Below are positions 31,965 through 42,859 of a stretch of 64,000 nucleotides of DNA, piece by piece (the first letter of the stretch is position 1; each line of letters opens with the position of its first letter). The position numbers were made by a program, and so were the translations under genes. A model generated the notes under the pieces. That model ran no database searches. It had not been told where the DNA came from and saw nothing but the letters and a program-made list of their open reading frames with translations. The stretch is from Buxus sempervirens. Its lineage: Eukaryota > Streptophyta > Magnoliopsida > Buxales > Buxaceae. The DNA is taken from assembly GCA_947561395.2 (NCBI GenBank), contig OX387187.1, positions 5,152,976-5,216,975 of the forward strand, in the 5' to 3' direction.

Positions 31965-34836
31965 GGCAGAATTACAAGGCGCAACCTCCACTACCAGGAT
32001 AAGTTTGAAATTTACTTTTTGCATTAATCACTCCTGGTAGCTAGTTATTTTGTAAATATTTTATATACTTTTACTTTCGTGCATGGCTCTTGTCAAAACC
32101 CTGTTTAAAAAAAAAAAAAAAAAGAAATAAAAAAAAACTTTTGAAAAAAGATGCAAGTGTTTGGTCGGTGATGACATCGCTCTGAGACCATACCTTTTGG
32201 CATGACCATGATCATGGAAAGATGCCGAGTTGCTCTAAGGTGTTGTCAGCTGGGTGCAGTGCACTGCTCCCATGAGAACCTTGACTGAGCCAAAAGGCAA
32301 TCTCTTCCTAATCATTGCCTTGATTTTCCTTCAACCCATCCTTGCACTGGGGGCAAAACAACCCTAGAGAGGAACGAGAAGAAAAGAAAAAGAGAAAAAA
32401 TGTCTAAACCAGCTAAGTGTCACGGCTGGCTCCATGTCATGTCTTTAGGAAAGGATGAGAGGCCGTCCTTCATGCATCCTAAATTTTTGAAAACCGCTAG
32501 TCAAAACACTTTGAGCCTGATCGTATTATTCAAATACCCGTGTTGTGTCTAGCCACCCCACACTGGGGCAAAGCTGAAAAAGAACAAAGAGTATGAATAG
32601 ATTCCTAAATGAGTTTGCATGGAACAATTCGACCAAGATGTCACAATCTCTGTAAAATGATGAAAGGCCATCTTTGCTTTCCCAAATTTTCAAAGTTATA
32701 TCCCTAGTCAAACTCCTTGAGCCTAATTTCCTTTCTCTAACCTACTGAGTCATGAACCCTAAATATGGTGTTTTTATGACAAAGAATGAAAAAAGAAAGG
32801 ATGGAAGTGTGCAAAAATAAAGGAAAGGCAAAAGAAATCAGAAAGCACACTGGGGCATGATAATCAAATCAAGAAGTAGATAAAGACCCCGAAGGCAAAA
32901 GTGAAAAAGCAAGAGAAAGCGAAGGTCATAAAAAGCCTCAAAAAAAAAAAAAAAAAAAAAAAAAAAGAGAGAAAGAAAGTGGAATTGACACTATCAAAGT
33001 CCAAATAGTCAAGAAAAGGACATGACTCAACCCATTTACAAAAGAACTTTGAGCCATATTCCCTTTCTTTCATAAACTAAAACCTTGGCCTTCGTTTCGT
33101 CCTATCTAAAAGTCCTTTCTGATTACAGAGAACGTGACATTTAAATTCGTACAGATCAATGATGAAGGAATCTAAAAAGAAAAACGAGCTTTGACAAGGC
33201 ACGAAGTAAACCTGGGAATGAGAAGATAGGAACTTGAGCCTTATAACCCATCATTTCTCAGACTCAAAACCAAGCCGATGTTTCATCCTAATTTTAAGAC
33301 CTCTCTGATCTAGGAGATATGATGTGCAAAGATCGGCCGAAGACCTTCAAACTGGGGCAGACATTAATCCTTAGGGAGGAACCCACAATTGCAAGAACCT
33401 GAAATTCCCCTAAAGGTTAGGTGAAAAAGAGGGAAACTAAAACCAGGGAAAGGGGAACACTCTTTGAAATACCCTTCTAAGCCCTTGCTAGCCTAAGTTA
33501 GGAATCTCATGGGAATGCGTGTCAAGCACCCTTCCCAAAACATCTCAAGCTAACAAGGCAATCTACTGTGGTCATTGGTCCTACCTTTCTTTAAAACACT
33601 TGTTAAAAAAAATAAAAATAAAGAAGAAGAAAGAGGAATCCATTTTGCTGCTTACCTTCTTAATTCCAGAAGCTTCATCATTTTGTAAGAATTTTGCAGG
33701 ATTGCATAGGTCAGAGAATCCGAAGGACGTCAAGAAGTGCCTTGAATCCTTATTCCCCACGGAATCCATTCTTCAGCAGAGTTCTCTTCAAGAGCCCCCA
33801 AACAGCATGTCAAGGCCACGCCCAGTCTGAAGAGGTTGGTCTTGCAAAGAAAGGAAAGATAGAGGCTCCTACCAATCCCCAATGGAATCATTTTTTAATT
33901 GGGAAACCTCTACCTCATCATAAAGAGGCTGATGGAAGAACTCTCCAAGCGATGACTCGAAGGAAAGAGCAAAATGAAGAGTTGATGGGCTAATTAGCCT
34001 CATTTTGTAATTTTTTTTTTTCCACTTTTGTAAATAGAATAGGATAGGTGGGCGAGCTCCCTTAAGGCACCGGACAGCATTGACAGCAGCACCTCCTCCT
34101 TCTCCTTCCACCTTCTCCTTCTGTCCCACTCCATTACCAACCCTCTGGCCAACCCCCCCAAAAACAAAAAACAAAAAAAACAAAAACAAAAAAAACAAAA
34201 AAAAAACAAAAAAAACAAAACAAAACATAAAAAAACATAAACAAAAACAAAAACAAAAACAAAAAAAACAAAAAAAAACAAACAAACAAAAACAAAAAAC
34301 AAAAAAAAATCAAAAAACAAAAAATTTACAATGAAATCTGAAAATTGTATCTTCATTGAAGTCTGAGAGAAGCTCAATCACCCAAAAAACTCAAAACCAA
34401 TGTGCCGACATTAAAGCAATGCACGGGCACTCCAAAAGCCGGAAAAGGTGCTAATCACCACCTATTCCCAAGAACCAGAATCTAGAAAGGGTGCTAATCA
34501 CCACCTATTTCTAAGAACCGGAAATGGGAAAGTACCACACGCGTAACCAGCTCGCGTTAATGTGCTTTGTCCTTCAAATCAAAACTCATCTCCAGAGCTC
34601 TCTTAGAAGGAAGTGAGCAATACAAAATTAGGATTTCTTCAAAAAAAAAAAAAATCCTAAGTCTGCAAAAAAGAAAGCCAAAGCTGAAAAACACTTAAAA
34701 GCTTTACTGGAACAAACAAGAAGAAAAGAACCTTGCTGAACATCTTGCATCAACATCGGCCATGTCGACAGAAATGCAAGGCACAAAAATGAGGTTCTTT
34801 TTATTCTTTGCCGTTCATCCCCAAGGTGACTCCGGC
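31965..34836 (+). other. Long 3' non-coding region of the gag-only element (no pol)
   Basis: No RT, RNase H or integrase motif in any frame. It contains A-runs (32108-32123, 32941-32966), several ACTGGGGCA phrases typical of Tat 3' regions, two blocks like the first element's TTTCATAAACT...TTTCGTCCTAT (about 33069 and 33260), an AAAC/AAAAAC simple repeat (about 34150-34320) and a 43-bp tandem duplication (34447-34532) with the small inverted repeat GGTGCTAATCACC. Confidence 0.75.
34150..34325 (+). repeat. AAAC-type simple repeat
   Basis: Runs of A broken by single C (AAAACAAAAACAAAAAAAAC). The long Phe-rich minus-strand frames here are by-products of this repeat. Confidence 0.9.
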
Positions 34837-34849
34837 AAAGAGGGGCAGC
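34837..34849 (+). other. Polypurine tract of the gag-only element
   Basis: AAAGAGGGGCAGC directly before the 3' LTR start TGTCAGCACC; nearly identical to that of the first element. Confidence 0.88.
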
Positions 34850-37005
34850 TGTCAGCACCTCATTTTTGCACCCCAAAAATGAAAGAATAAAACCCTAATT
34901 GAAAAAGTCAAACCTGAAGGGGTCAAAAAGTTGACTTTTTGATTGGGTGCAAATTAACCACCAAACTTCATACCATCGGAAAGAGGACTTCGATACGATT
35001 CTAACGCAACTGAGTTTGCTAAAATCGGAGTCCGAATAAAGAAGTTATGGGCTGGTCAAATCTGGAAATTGCAGAAATCGGCTTTCTGCAAAATTCCGAA
35101 TTAGCTGCTCAATTGGATATCAGCAGAAAGGGCGCATTGACACGACTCCAACGCAACTGAGTTTGCTGGAATCGGAGGCCCGGATAAGGAGATATGAACA
35201 AAACTGGCTCCGGGACGCGACTCTGCACTTCTGCTAAAAAGCCCGAGTTTGCTACCAACTTTTAGCTTAGTGGATAGGGAATCTCGAGCTGATTCCAACG
35301 CCACTGAGTTTGCTGAAATCGGATACCAGATGAAAGAAATATGAGCAGTCAAAGTTTCAGAAAATCTGCACATGTGGCAAAAACAGCAAAAAGAAAAGAA
35401 TCTTCAAATAAAATAATAATATTTTCATACAACACCTAATTAAGAGGTTTAAAATAAAGAAAAAAGAAAATAAAAAATCAAAGCATGCATGTGCTCAAAA
35501 ACCAAAAAGATCTAAATAAAATAATAAAGAAAATCTAAAAATATCTTGTAATTTAGATAATTAGAAAATAAAAGATATTAGGAAATAATATAATATTAAG
35601 CATTTTGCACATGGGGGATACGTGTCCCCCATGAGGTGTCCAAGATAAGATTAAAAGTTATTTAAGTTTTAGTTACATTTAAATATAAATTTAAAATTTG
35701 GTCAACAAGTGTGATTATAATTTACTTTTGGTTCATTTTTTCCATTATAAAAGGGAGGCTACCCCCCATTCTTTGGGAAGAAGCCAAACCCCCTCTCTTC
35801 TCCCCTTTCTCTCTTCCTCCTTGATCTCCCCTCAAGCAAGCTAGCCCCCTCTCTACCCTCTCTCTTCCCTGTCTAAACCCCTGCTACAGCTAACCCCTGT
35901 CAAACCCAAATCTCTTTTATTTTCTTGCAAACCAAAGATAGGTTTAGAAATCACCTTTTGAGCTTGAAGTAGAGCCGTTATGCTGTCCAAAGCCTCTTTA
36001 TAACCTTGCCAAAGCCCCCAAGTTCTGTCCAAATATACCAAAAAACCTCTCCATCATTCCCCCCTTCATTCCAAACCCAAAAGAAGCCTAAAGTTCTTTC
36101 CCCCAAACTTGAAATAGAGCTGTTACGCTGCCGGAAGAGCTTCAAAGGGATTCAACACCTTCAAGCAATCCTAGGTAAGCTTCTGGTAAGTTTTCATTGC
36201 AAATATAAAAAGATGAACTACTTTTATCAATGAAATTCTTCAGGAATCACTAACTTTTGTTCTAGCAAATGTGTTGGATTTTTCTCCCCTTTTCCTACAT
36301 ACAAAGAAGTCACCATGGCAGAAAGATGATTCGATGGTATGGGGTAAAGTGTGATTCAAAGGCATTCTCTTTATTTTCAAAAAGGGAGCATGTTCCCTTC
36401 CTCATCTTCAAATTCTAATGTACCCCTATTAAGTCCCCTTAATCCTTTCTTAATATGTTGTCATTTCATTTCATTTTTTTTTTTGGTTTGATTGGTAGGA
36501 GATCAACAAGGTTTTTTTAAGTATTGCACCACTGTAGGCCCACACAGGGGCCCACATAATTTCAAGCAACCCCAAAAACCCAAAATAGACCTTGGATTTG
36601 ACAGTCCAATTTGATCCACTGTGGGCCTTCCAACGGGGCCCACCTCCGACCCACTTCACTTTAATGGATAAAAAGATAAAAATGAATAAAAGGGACTTAC
36701 ACCTGCAAAGGTCCCTACCAGACTTAATCTGATACATGCTGGGCTAGGATCAAGGTGAGACTAAGTTGACTCAGAACCAGGGAAACCCAAGGGACCCGTC
36801 ATTTGACGGGGCGGACCGGGGTGTTTTCGGACTTCCCCGGACCGTAACCGAGAACTTGCCCGAATCTCTAAAAAAGACGCAGACCAGCAAATCTTAGACC
36901 TGTATAGGCACCCAAGTGTCTGCCTGCACATCTCAGGCAGTGGCGACTCCAATACCTCGAAACCCCAACGCATTCCGTGCGGCGCCTCATCGGGACGTGC
37001 GCACA
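34850..37005 (+). repeat. 3' LTR of the gag-only element
   Basis: Same length (2156 bp) as the 5' LTR at a constant offset of 9412. The only differences I found are AT at 36989-36990 where the 5' LTR has GC. Followed by the TSD CATAT. Confidence 0.95.
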
Positions 37006-37010
37006 CATAT

Positions 37011-37682
37011 GTTTTATAATTTCATCGTATATAGCTTCATTTCTTTATAATCTGTTTACTCCTTTATTATATTGTAGCACTTTTTTTATTTGCAGTTTTT
37101 GTTGCTAATTCTTGCATGTCCTCCTCATGCATCTTGTCCGAGTTCAATTGCTAAACCTCTTGATTATATTACTACTTGCTATTCAATAACCAAGTGATGT
37201 CTTTAAACTGAACTTATCTTATTTGACTTAGGTCAACTAATTTACGAGCAATTTTTTATATAAGATTGATTCTTTTAAGGATGGATTAATTAGTGTTTCT
37301 CAAAAGTTGCTCCCCATCATATTATTGGTATCACATTTCATGTCTCATATGCAGAGAAATTTCTTACAAATCTGTAGGAGATTTTAAGTCATCGAACATA
37401 TCTGCTAAAAGGCATAAGTTGCTACCTACTCAACCTTTTGAGAATGACTCTAAAATGGAGAGTGATAGTAGTGATAGTGATGAAGATGAAGATAATGTCT
37501 GTGGTGGGTCTGGTCCACCAGTTTTGTAGATAATTGATTGCTTTTTGTTGCTGTATCAGATAACTTGCCTTGTTTCATTTAATGACATTCACAACACTAC
37601 AAAAATGATATTTTTATAAAATTCTAAACACTAACTAATTACATATTAATTAAATTTATCTTGTAAATCTATCTTGCAATGT
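37011..37682 (+). other. Flanking sequence with a candidate terminal exon (37355-37529)
   Basis: After a pyrimidine-containing stretch and TCATATGCAG, a frame runs E-I-S-Y-K-S-V-G-D-F-K to a stop at 37527-37529. It includes KRHKLLPTQPFE and an acidic SDSSDSDEDED tail. Splice-like entry, non-AT-driven composition and a low-complexity acidic C-terminus suggest the last exon of a host gene. I do not recognise the protein and see no clear upstream exons. The rest is AT-rich and featureless. Confidence 0.3.
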
Positions 37683-37687
37683 CTATG

Positions 37688-40608
37688 TGTAAGACCCCGA
37701 ATTTTTGGATAACAATTAAGGCATAAATAAATAGAAGAAAATAGGGGTATGAATAAAGTGGAAATAAAAGAGTGGAAATTTAGATGATTAATAATTTAAA
37801 AAAAATAATTTTAAAATAAAAGAGAATTTTGAAAGGAAATCAATCTTGGAGGATAAAGGGTATTTTAGTAAATTCCAAATGGATCAATTGATAAATTAAA
37901 TCATTAGATAATTAAAAGAATTGGAAAATAGAAAATTTAATTTAGTTGGGTTAGGTTTGAAGTTAAATAGCAATAATTATGGCCTAAAAGAAGAAAAAGG
38001 GCAATTTGGTAATTATGATTAATTAGGGGCCTTAATTTGGAGAAAAAATGACTTAACAGGGTGTTTAGGTAATATTTAGAAATACGTATTAGATTATGGA
38101 CAAAAATTCATTTAAAATTAGGGTTTCTCAAATTTGAAATAGAAAGGAAAGGAAAGGAAAGAAAAGAAGGTTCATTCCTTTGGAGTAAAATAGAGATGAG
38201 AGAGAGAGAGAGAAGGGAGAAAACAAAAGACTTTTAGAAGGAGAGCTGCTGCAGAAACCTCTGACCAACACTTATCAAAGTTAGATTGGGAGAGATTCAA
38301 CTATTGGATTGACCTCAAATTTGGGGGTTTTGTTCACAACTGGCAGGGTTACAATCCGAACGGTGGAGAGCTTATTTGGAGAACCCTAGGATGGTGCGAT
38401 AATGGCAGAAATTTGAATAAAATTTGGGATTCAATGAGAAGATGGATTTTGCGTATTGAGGCAAGTAGCAATCACTTGAAAACTTGAGGAACTGCATGAT
38501 TTCCATGTTTTTGAATGATTTCCGATTGTTTTGTTTAAATCAAAACATGTTTCATGGACTAGATTGTTTTCCTCAATAAGTTTTCGTATTCTTGAAAGAA
38601 AAGTGAAAAAGTATTGATTTATATAGGGTTGATCTTTGTAAATGTCCATAAATTTGCAATTAATTGATACAAATAGGTTTAGAGGTTAATTATAAGTAAT
38701 TTAGAAACCACTAAAATCAGAGAATTAACAATAATTTCAAAAAAATTGGAAAAATTTGGAAATTAGTCAGAATTGGGTGGGCACTCAACAAGTCACTCAA
38801 GCGCCCATGTCAAGTGCCCACTGCCATAATTTGTATTTTGGGGATTTTAGGTCTAAATTCTTATTTAATAATTTTTCTAGTAATTTAATTATTGTAACAC
38901 CTGTATAGGGATTAATTTGAGGTATAGGAACTAACGAAATTAAATTTGGAATTAAGTGTAATAATTTGGAACGATGAATGTAAATAGGTGCTTAACAGGA
39001 CAAGGTTGTGGAAATAGTAAATTAGATCTAGTTAAACATAAATTTGGGGAATAGAACCAACTCTTAAACTTCAATATGGGTTTGTGTGAACTGTTGGAAG
39101 TGAAAAATAACAGAAATTACAAAATGTAATACCTTAGGTTTTAAATATAGAAGTTGGGCATTAATAGGTAATTTAATTAGGGAAGTTTTAGTCAAGATGT
39201 AGGAACCTTATTAGTACTTATGAATGTGAACTACAACTTGTCTAAAACTTAATAATCATGATTCATGTATGATAACATTTATGAAATCTAATTTGGAGAT
39301 TTTAATCATGGTTTTTGGATGTGTTTTCTTAAAAGGGGTTAAATTTCAGATTAATAAATGAATTTATTGATCTTTCTACTACGGTTGAGCGATACTGCTT
39401 CCTATGGTTGACTTGATACTAACGTTTACGGCAGAGATGGGTAATCCTCTGTTGTAGAGATGTGTAATCCTCTACGGTAAAGATGTGTAATCCTTTATGG
39501 TAAAAGTGTGTATTCTTCTTACAGTAGAAGTGTGTATTCTCCCGTATTAAAGATTCAATTATCATGTGTCGGTGTTAATGAGATTAAGACATGTTCATCA
39601 CCTGAGGGTGTGGTATGGTTATTGATTTTGAAATATCATTTATGGAATTATGGATTATGGAATTATATATATGAATTGGCAATTTAATTGAAAACAGGAT
39701 AAAGTTGTGAAATGTGTGAGTTGTGTTTAGCGGGCATAGCTGTATATGGATCCATAGGCTAAGCTAGATAGTGAAGGGGTATTTCCTTTGGGTTGATTAC
39801 TCTAAAGTTGCGATCGCGTTTCCTTTGCGAGTTAGTTCGCTTTGGGAGATCTTCATGTACAATAGGGTCTCATTTCAAATACTATTGCTAGTGAGGTGCC
39901 TTGTATGTGTGGATTAGCGGCCATCCCCATGTTCAAATTTATTTGGCTGCATGCTTGGATGGTACACGCCGAACTCCGTATTTCAGATACCAGTTGCTGG
40001 TATGTGAGTTTCATGCGTAATAAGTCGATTTCTAGGCCCCATATTTCAGATTCCAATTGCTGGTATGAGGGTTATGATTACTAGTTTCGCTCATAAGTCC
40101 CATGGTGGCGTAGTGAATGAAGAGTATCTTTTCAAATATTTATCTTGCTTCATGAGTCCTGCGATGTCACATGCGGTGTATTGTATATGTTTTATCGTTT
40201 GTTTGGAATTGATAACGTGGAACTGAATTTATTAATCCTTGCTTTGATTTATCGTTATACCTCATGACTATTTCATAAAATGGACCGTTTTATTGCATGC
40301 ACTTTGCTACTTGTTGAGATTTATATCTCACTCCGGTTTTCCCTATTTTACAGGCACGTCTGGAGAGATCGTCAAGATTGGGGGAGCGAGCACATGGGTA
40401 TAATTGTGATCATGGCTTTAGAATTAATTCAGATTTAAGGATTTGCTATTGTAAATTAATTTGCTCAAATTGAAATAATTATGCTATGCTTCCAGTTGTA
40501 CTTTGATATAATTAAATATTTTAAATTGCTCATAAATTTTAGTTTGTTTTGGCCCATTTTCTCTAACACTTCGACTTTGGTTATTTGAACCGGATCCGGG
40601 GCGTTACA
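37688..40608 (+). mobile_element. Solo LTR with TSD CTATG
   Basis: 2921 bp, starts TGTAAGACCCCGAATTTTTG and ends GGATCCGGGGCGTTACA, flanked by CTATG at 37683-37687 and 40609-40613. Same family as the outer and middle LTRs of the nested stack. It contains a (GA)n tract near 38195 and no coding region. No internal region, so a solo LTR. Confidence 0.92.
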
Positions 40609-40613
40609 CTATG

Positions 40614-40993
40614 CAAAGTGGTGGAGTCATAAATCACATAGGCACCATCACACAAAATCTCCCATGTATCTTAATATTAAGTTTGCTCTAACACTGAATT
40701 AAATGTAGTTATGGTGTAGTATTTGTGCTACTTTCTCTATTCCAAAGAAAACTCTACATAAAATGGCTAATGGAAGAGTTCAGATTTCTAAGGAGTCAAG
40801 CCACTTACTAATGCTTATAACTAACCATCTGGATCAATGACTTCATCCAGATATGCTATTGTGCTTGTTCGAAAAGGAGAATATCAAACTTATTTGGAGG
40901 GACAATGAATGCATTTAGTCTAGTTGTAAAAGTCTTAAAAAGAACTTATTTGGAGAGAACATGTTCAAGGTTTAAAAGGTAATGTTTACCATT
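40614..40993. other. Unassigned sequence
   Basis: AT-rich, no gene, repeat or motif that I can support. Confidence 0.4.
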
Positions 40994-41233
40994 TCTTTTT
41001 TTTTTCTTTTTTTTGGAACTCAGGGTATCCGGGCCTGCTTACCCTCAACCGACAAATCCCTGAGGGCCCATGCAAGACCCTGCAACTCACATGGCCCGAG
41101 TAAGTCTAAGGCCCATAGACCTTATGCAGGCAGCCCTAGAGAATTGATAGCACATAAGAGGTTTTGAACTTAGAGACCATGGAGGGAGCACACCCCAGGC
41201 CCCGAGCCTTGACCACCAGACCAACCTTTGGGG
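40994..41233 (-). mobile_element. tRNA-derived SINE (minus strand)
   Basis: Read on the minus strand there is a pol III A-box-like TGGTCTGGTGGTCAAGG (41223-41207) and a B-box-like AGTTCAAAACC (41170-41160), about 40 bp apart, followed by about 150 bp of body and a poly(A)-like tail (plus-strand T-run at about 40995-41014). This arrangement is that of a tRNA-derived SINE. Possible imperfect short TSD (CCATTTCT / CAATTTCT). Confidence 0.6.
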
Positions 41234-41650
41234 TCAATTTCTGTTGAAGTTTGTCCTTATCTTTTTATTTACTAATTCATTATAGTCTCTGCTAACAGTT
41301 TTTTACAAATCATGTACAAGGTTTGAACTATTTACATATTTCAGCATGATTATACTTTTGTCAACAAAAAAAAAGGGGGATTTAGATATTCCAATTTGCA
41401 ATAAATTTCAACTGTGGAGTTTATCATCTAACTATTATTTTTTTTTCTTGATTTATCTTATTTAGAGATCAAATTAGTACAAACACATACCGCCCTCAAA
41501 TTTGAGTTCTTTGACCAATTTTTATTGGTTTATTTTAAACTATGAAAAATCATATTTTAGCACAAGAAAAGCATGATAATTTTATCGGATGTCTCCCATA
41601 AAAATTTCCCCCAAAAAAAAGTATAACTTATTTATTTATTTATTATTAGT
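41234..41650. other. Unassigned AT-rich sequence
   Basis: No supported feature; A/T-runs only. Confidence 0.4.
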
Positions 41651-41658
41651 GTCAGCAC

Positions 41659-42423
41659 TAAGGCTGCAACTTGGTACGGTTTGGTTCGGGTTGGCCTCAA
41701 CCCAAGACCAAACCAAAGTTACTGATGGTCGGCTCAAACCCGAACCGAATAGACCTCAGAATTGAAATACCCAAACCGAAAACCGAACCGATTATTTAAA
41801 GAAAACCCGTAACCCAACTCAAACCGAACCGAATTGCAAAATTCGGTTCGGTTCGGGTCATTTTCTCATACTTAAAACCTGTTATCAAGAGAGAGATTCC
41901 CACTTTTGCCCAAAAAAAAATTTATAAAGAATATACACAACAAATTTAAAGGACCATCACTTACATGCGGTCTAATCCCTTAAGTAGTTTACATGCATAC
42001 ATAAGATGGAGCAAAGAGCTTAGAATCCTAAGTCATATGTTAATTGTTTTGGATCGCACTTTTGAGCTCATGAATCAATTTAATAATTAACTATAAAGAT
42101 TTATAAAATAATAATTTTATTCATTATTTTATAACTTATAATTTATAAGTTATATTTTATTATTGCAACTTTATCTATTGTATATTTTATATATATTATT
42201 ATATTTCGGTTTGGTTCGGTTCGGTTTTACACTTAGGAAATTCGGTTTGATTTTCAGTTCGGTTCGGTTAACCTGAGCCTTCAACCAAAAGCCGAACCAA
42301 ACAAATTCAGTTCTCTATTTTTAGAACTAAAACCTATCCAAAGACCATATAACCTAAACCAAACCGACCCAAAGTCGGGTTGGACTGGCTCGGTTTCGGT
42401 TTTAACTGACCGTTGCAGCCCTA
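41659..42423. mobile_element. Non-autonomous hAT-type element, 8-bp TSD GTCAGCAC
   Basis: 765 bp. Left end TAAGGCTGCAAC and right end GTTGCAGCCCTA are inverted repeats (11 of 12 match). They are flanked by GTCAGCAC at 41651-41658 and 42424-42431. Both subterminal regions are rich in GGTTCGGTT/AACCGAACC motifs in opposite orientation. An 8-bp TSD and short TIRs indicate the hAT superfamily. There is no transposase. Confidence 0.85.
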
Positions 42424-42431
42424 GTCAGCAC

Positions 42432-42859
42432 TATATAGAATCTTATTAGTAATCACATCGGTACATATGCCAACTACGCGGGGCAAAACTAGTTTCAGTT
42501 TCACATGATAAAATCCACCGAAACAACCCGACTGGAAAATTATGTACCATCTCTGTTTCACAAATCATCGTGAAGAAACGCCAAACCGTGTTGCATTTTC
42601 CGCCCTCAAAAGCGAAGCGAATTAGAAAGAATTCGGTCCTTCAACGACCCTTCCTCCGCTTCCGTATCAGGCGACATTGCAAGAGGTTTCAATCTCTTTT
42701 CGTTTTCTCTTTAGTTTTTTCTTGATATTTTACTTTGATTTTTCTTCTTTTCGTGATTCTGTGCTTCACCTGTTGCGTTTTGACATGATATGATTATCAA
42801 GCTAGGGTTTTATATTTTTCAATATTTTTAGGGTTTTCAGCGCCTCTGCACTTCTTTCA
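42432..42859 (+). promoter_or_regulatory. Upstream region and probable 5'UTR of the PPR gene
   Basis: Lies between the hAT-type element and the PPR start codon. It includes a GC-richer stretch (about 42590-42700) typical of a 5'UTR. A possible 5'UTR intron runs from CAAGAG/GTTTCA (about 42691) to GGGTTTTCAG (about 42840) through a T-rich stretch. No firm TATA box is assigned. The element's right end is only about 430 bp from the ATG. Confidence 0.4.

Larger units (their letters stand above)
25438..37005 (+). mobile_element. Complete gag-only (TR-GAG-type) Tat LTR retrotransposon
   Basis: 11568 bp, bounded by the 5-bp TSD CATAT (25433-25437 and 37006-37010), with 2156-bp LTRs, a PBS, a gag ORF and a polypurine tract. 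No protease, RT, RNase H or integrase is present between gag and the 3' LTR, only 2.9 kb of non-coding sequence. This matches the published TR-GAG class of non-autonomous plant elements. In the LTR stretches I compared, only two adjacent differences were found (27577-27578 GC versus 36989-36990 AT), and the LTRs have equal length, so the insertion is recent. It must rely on enzymes of an autonomous Tat relative. Confidence 0.93.

Noticed and set aside
33869-34377. Two minus-strand open frames rich in Phe
   Set aside because: Translation of the AAAC simple repeat; no domain, no sign of a gene.
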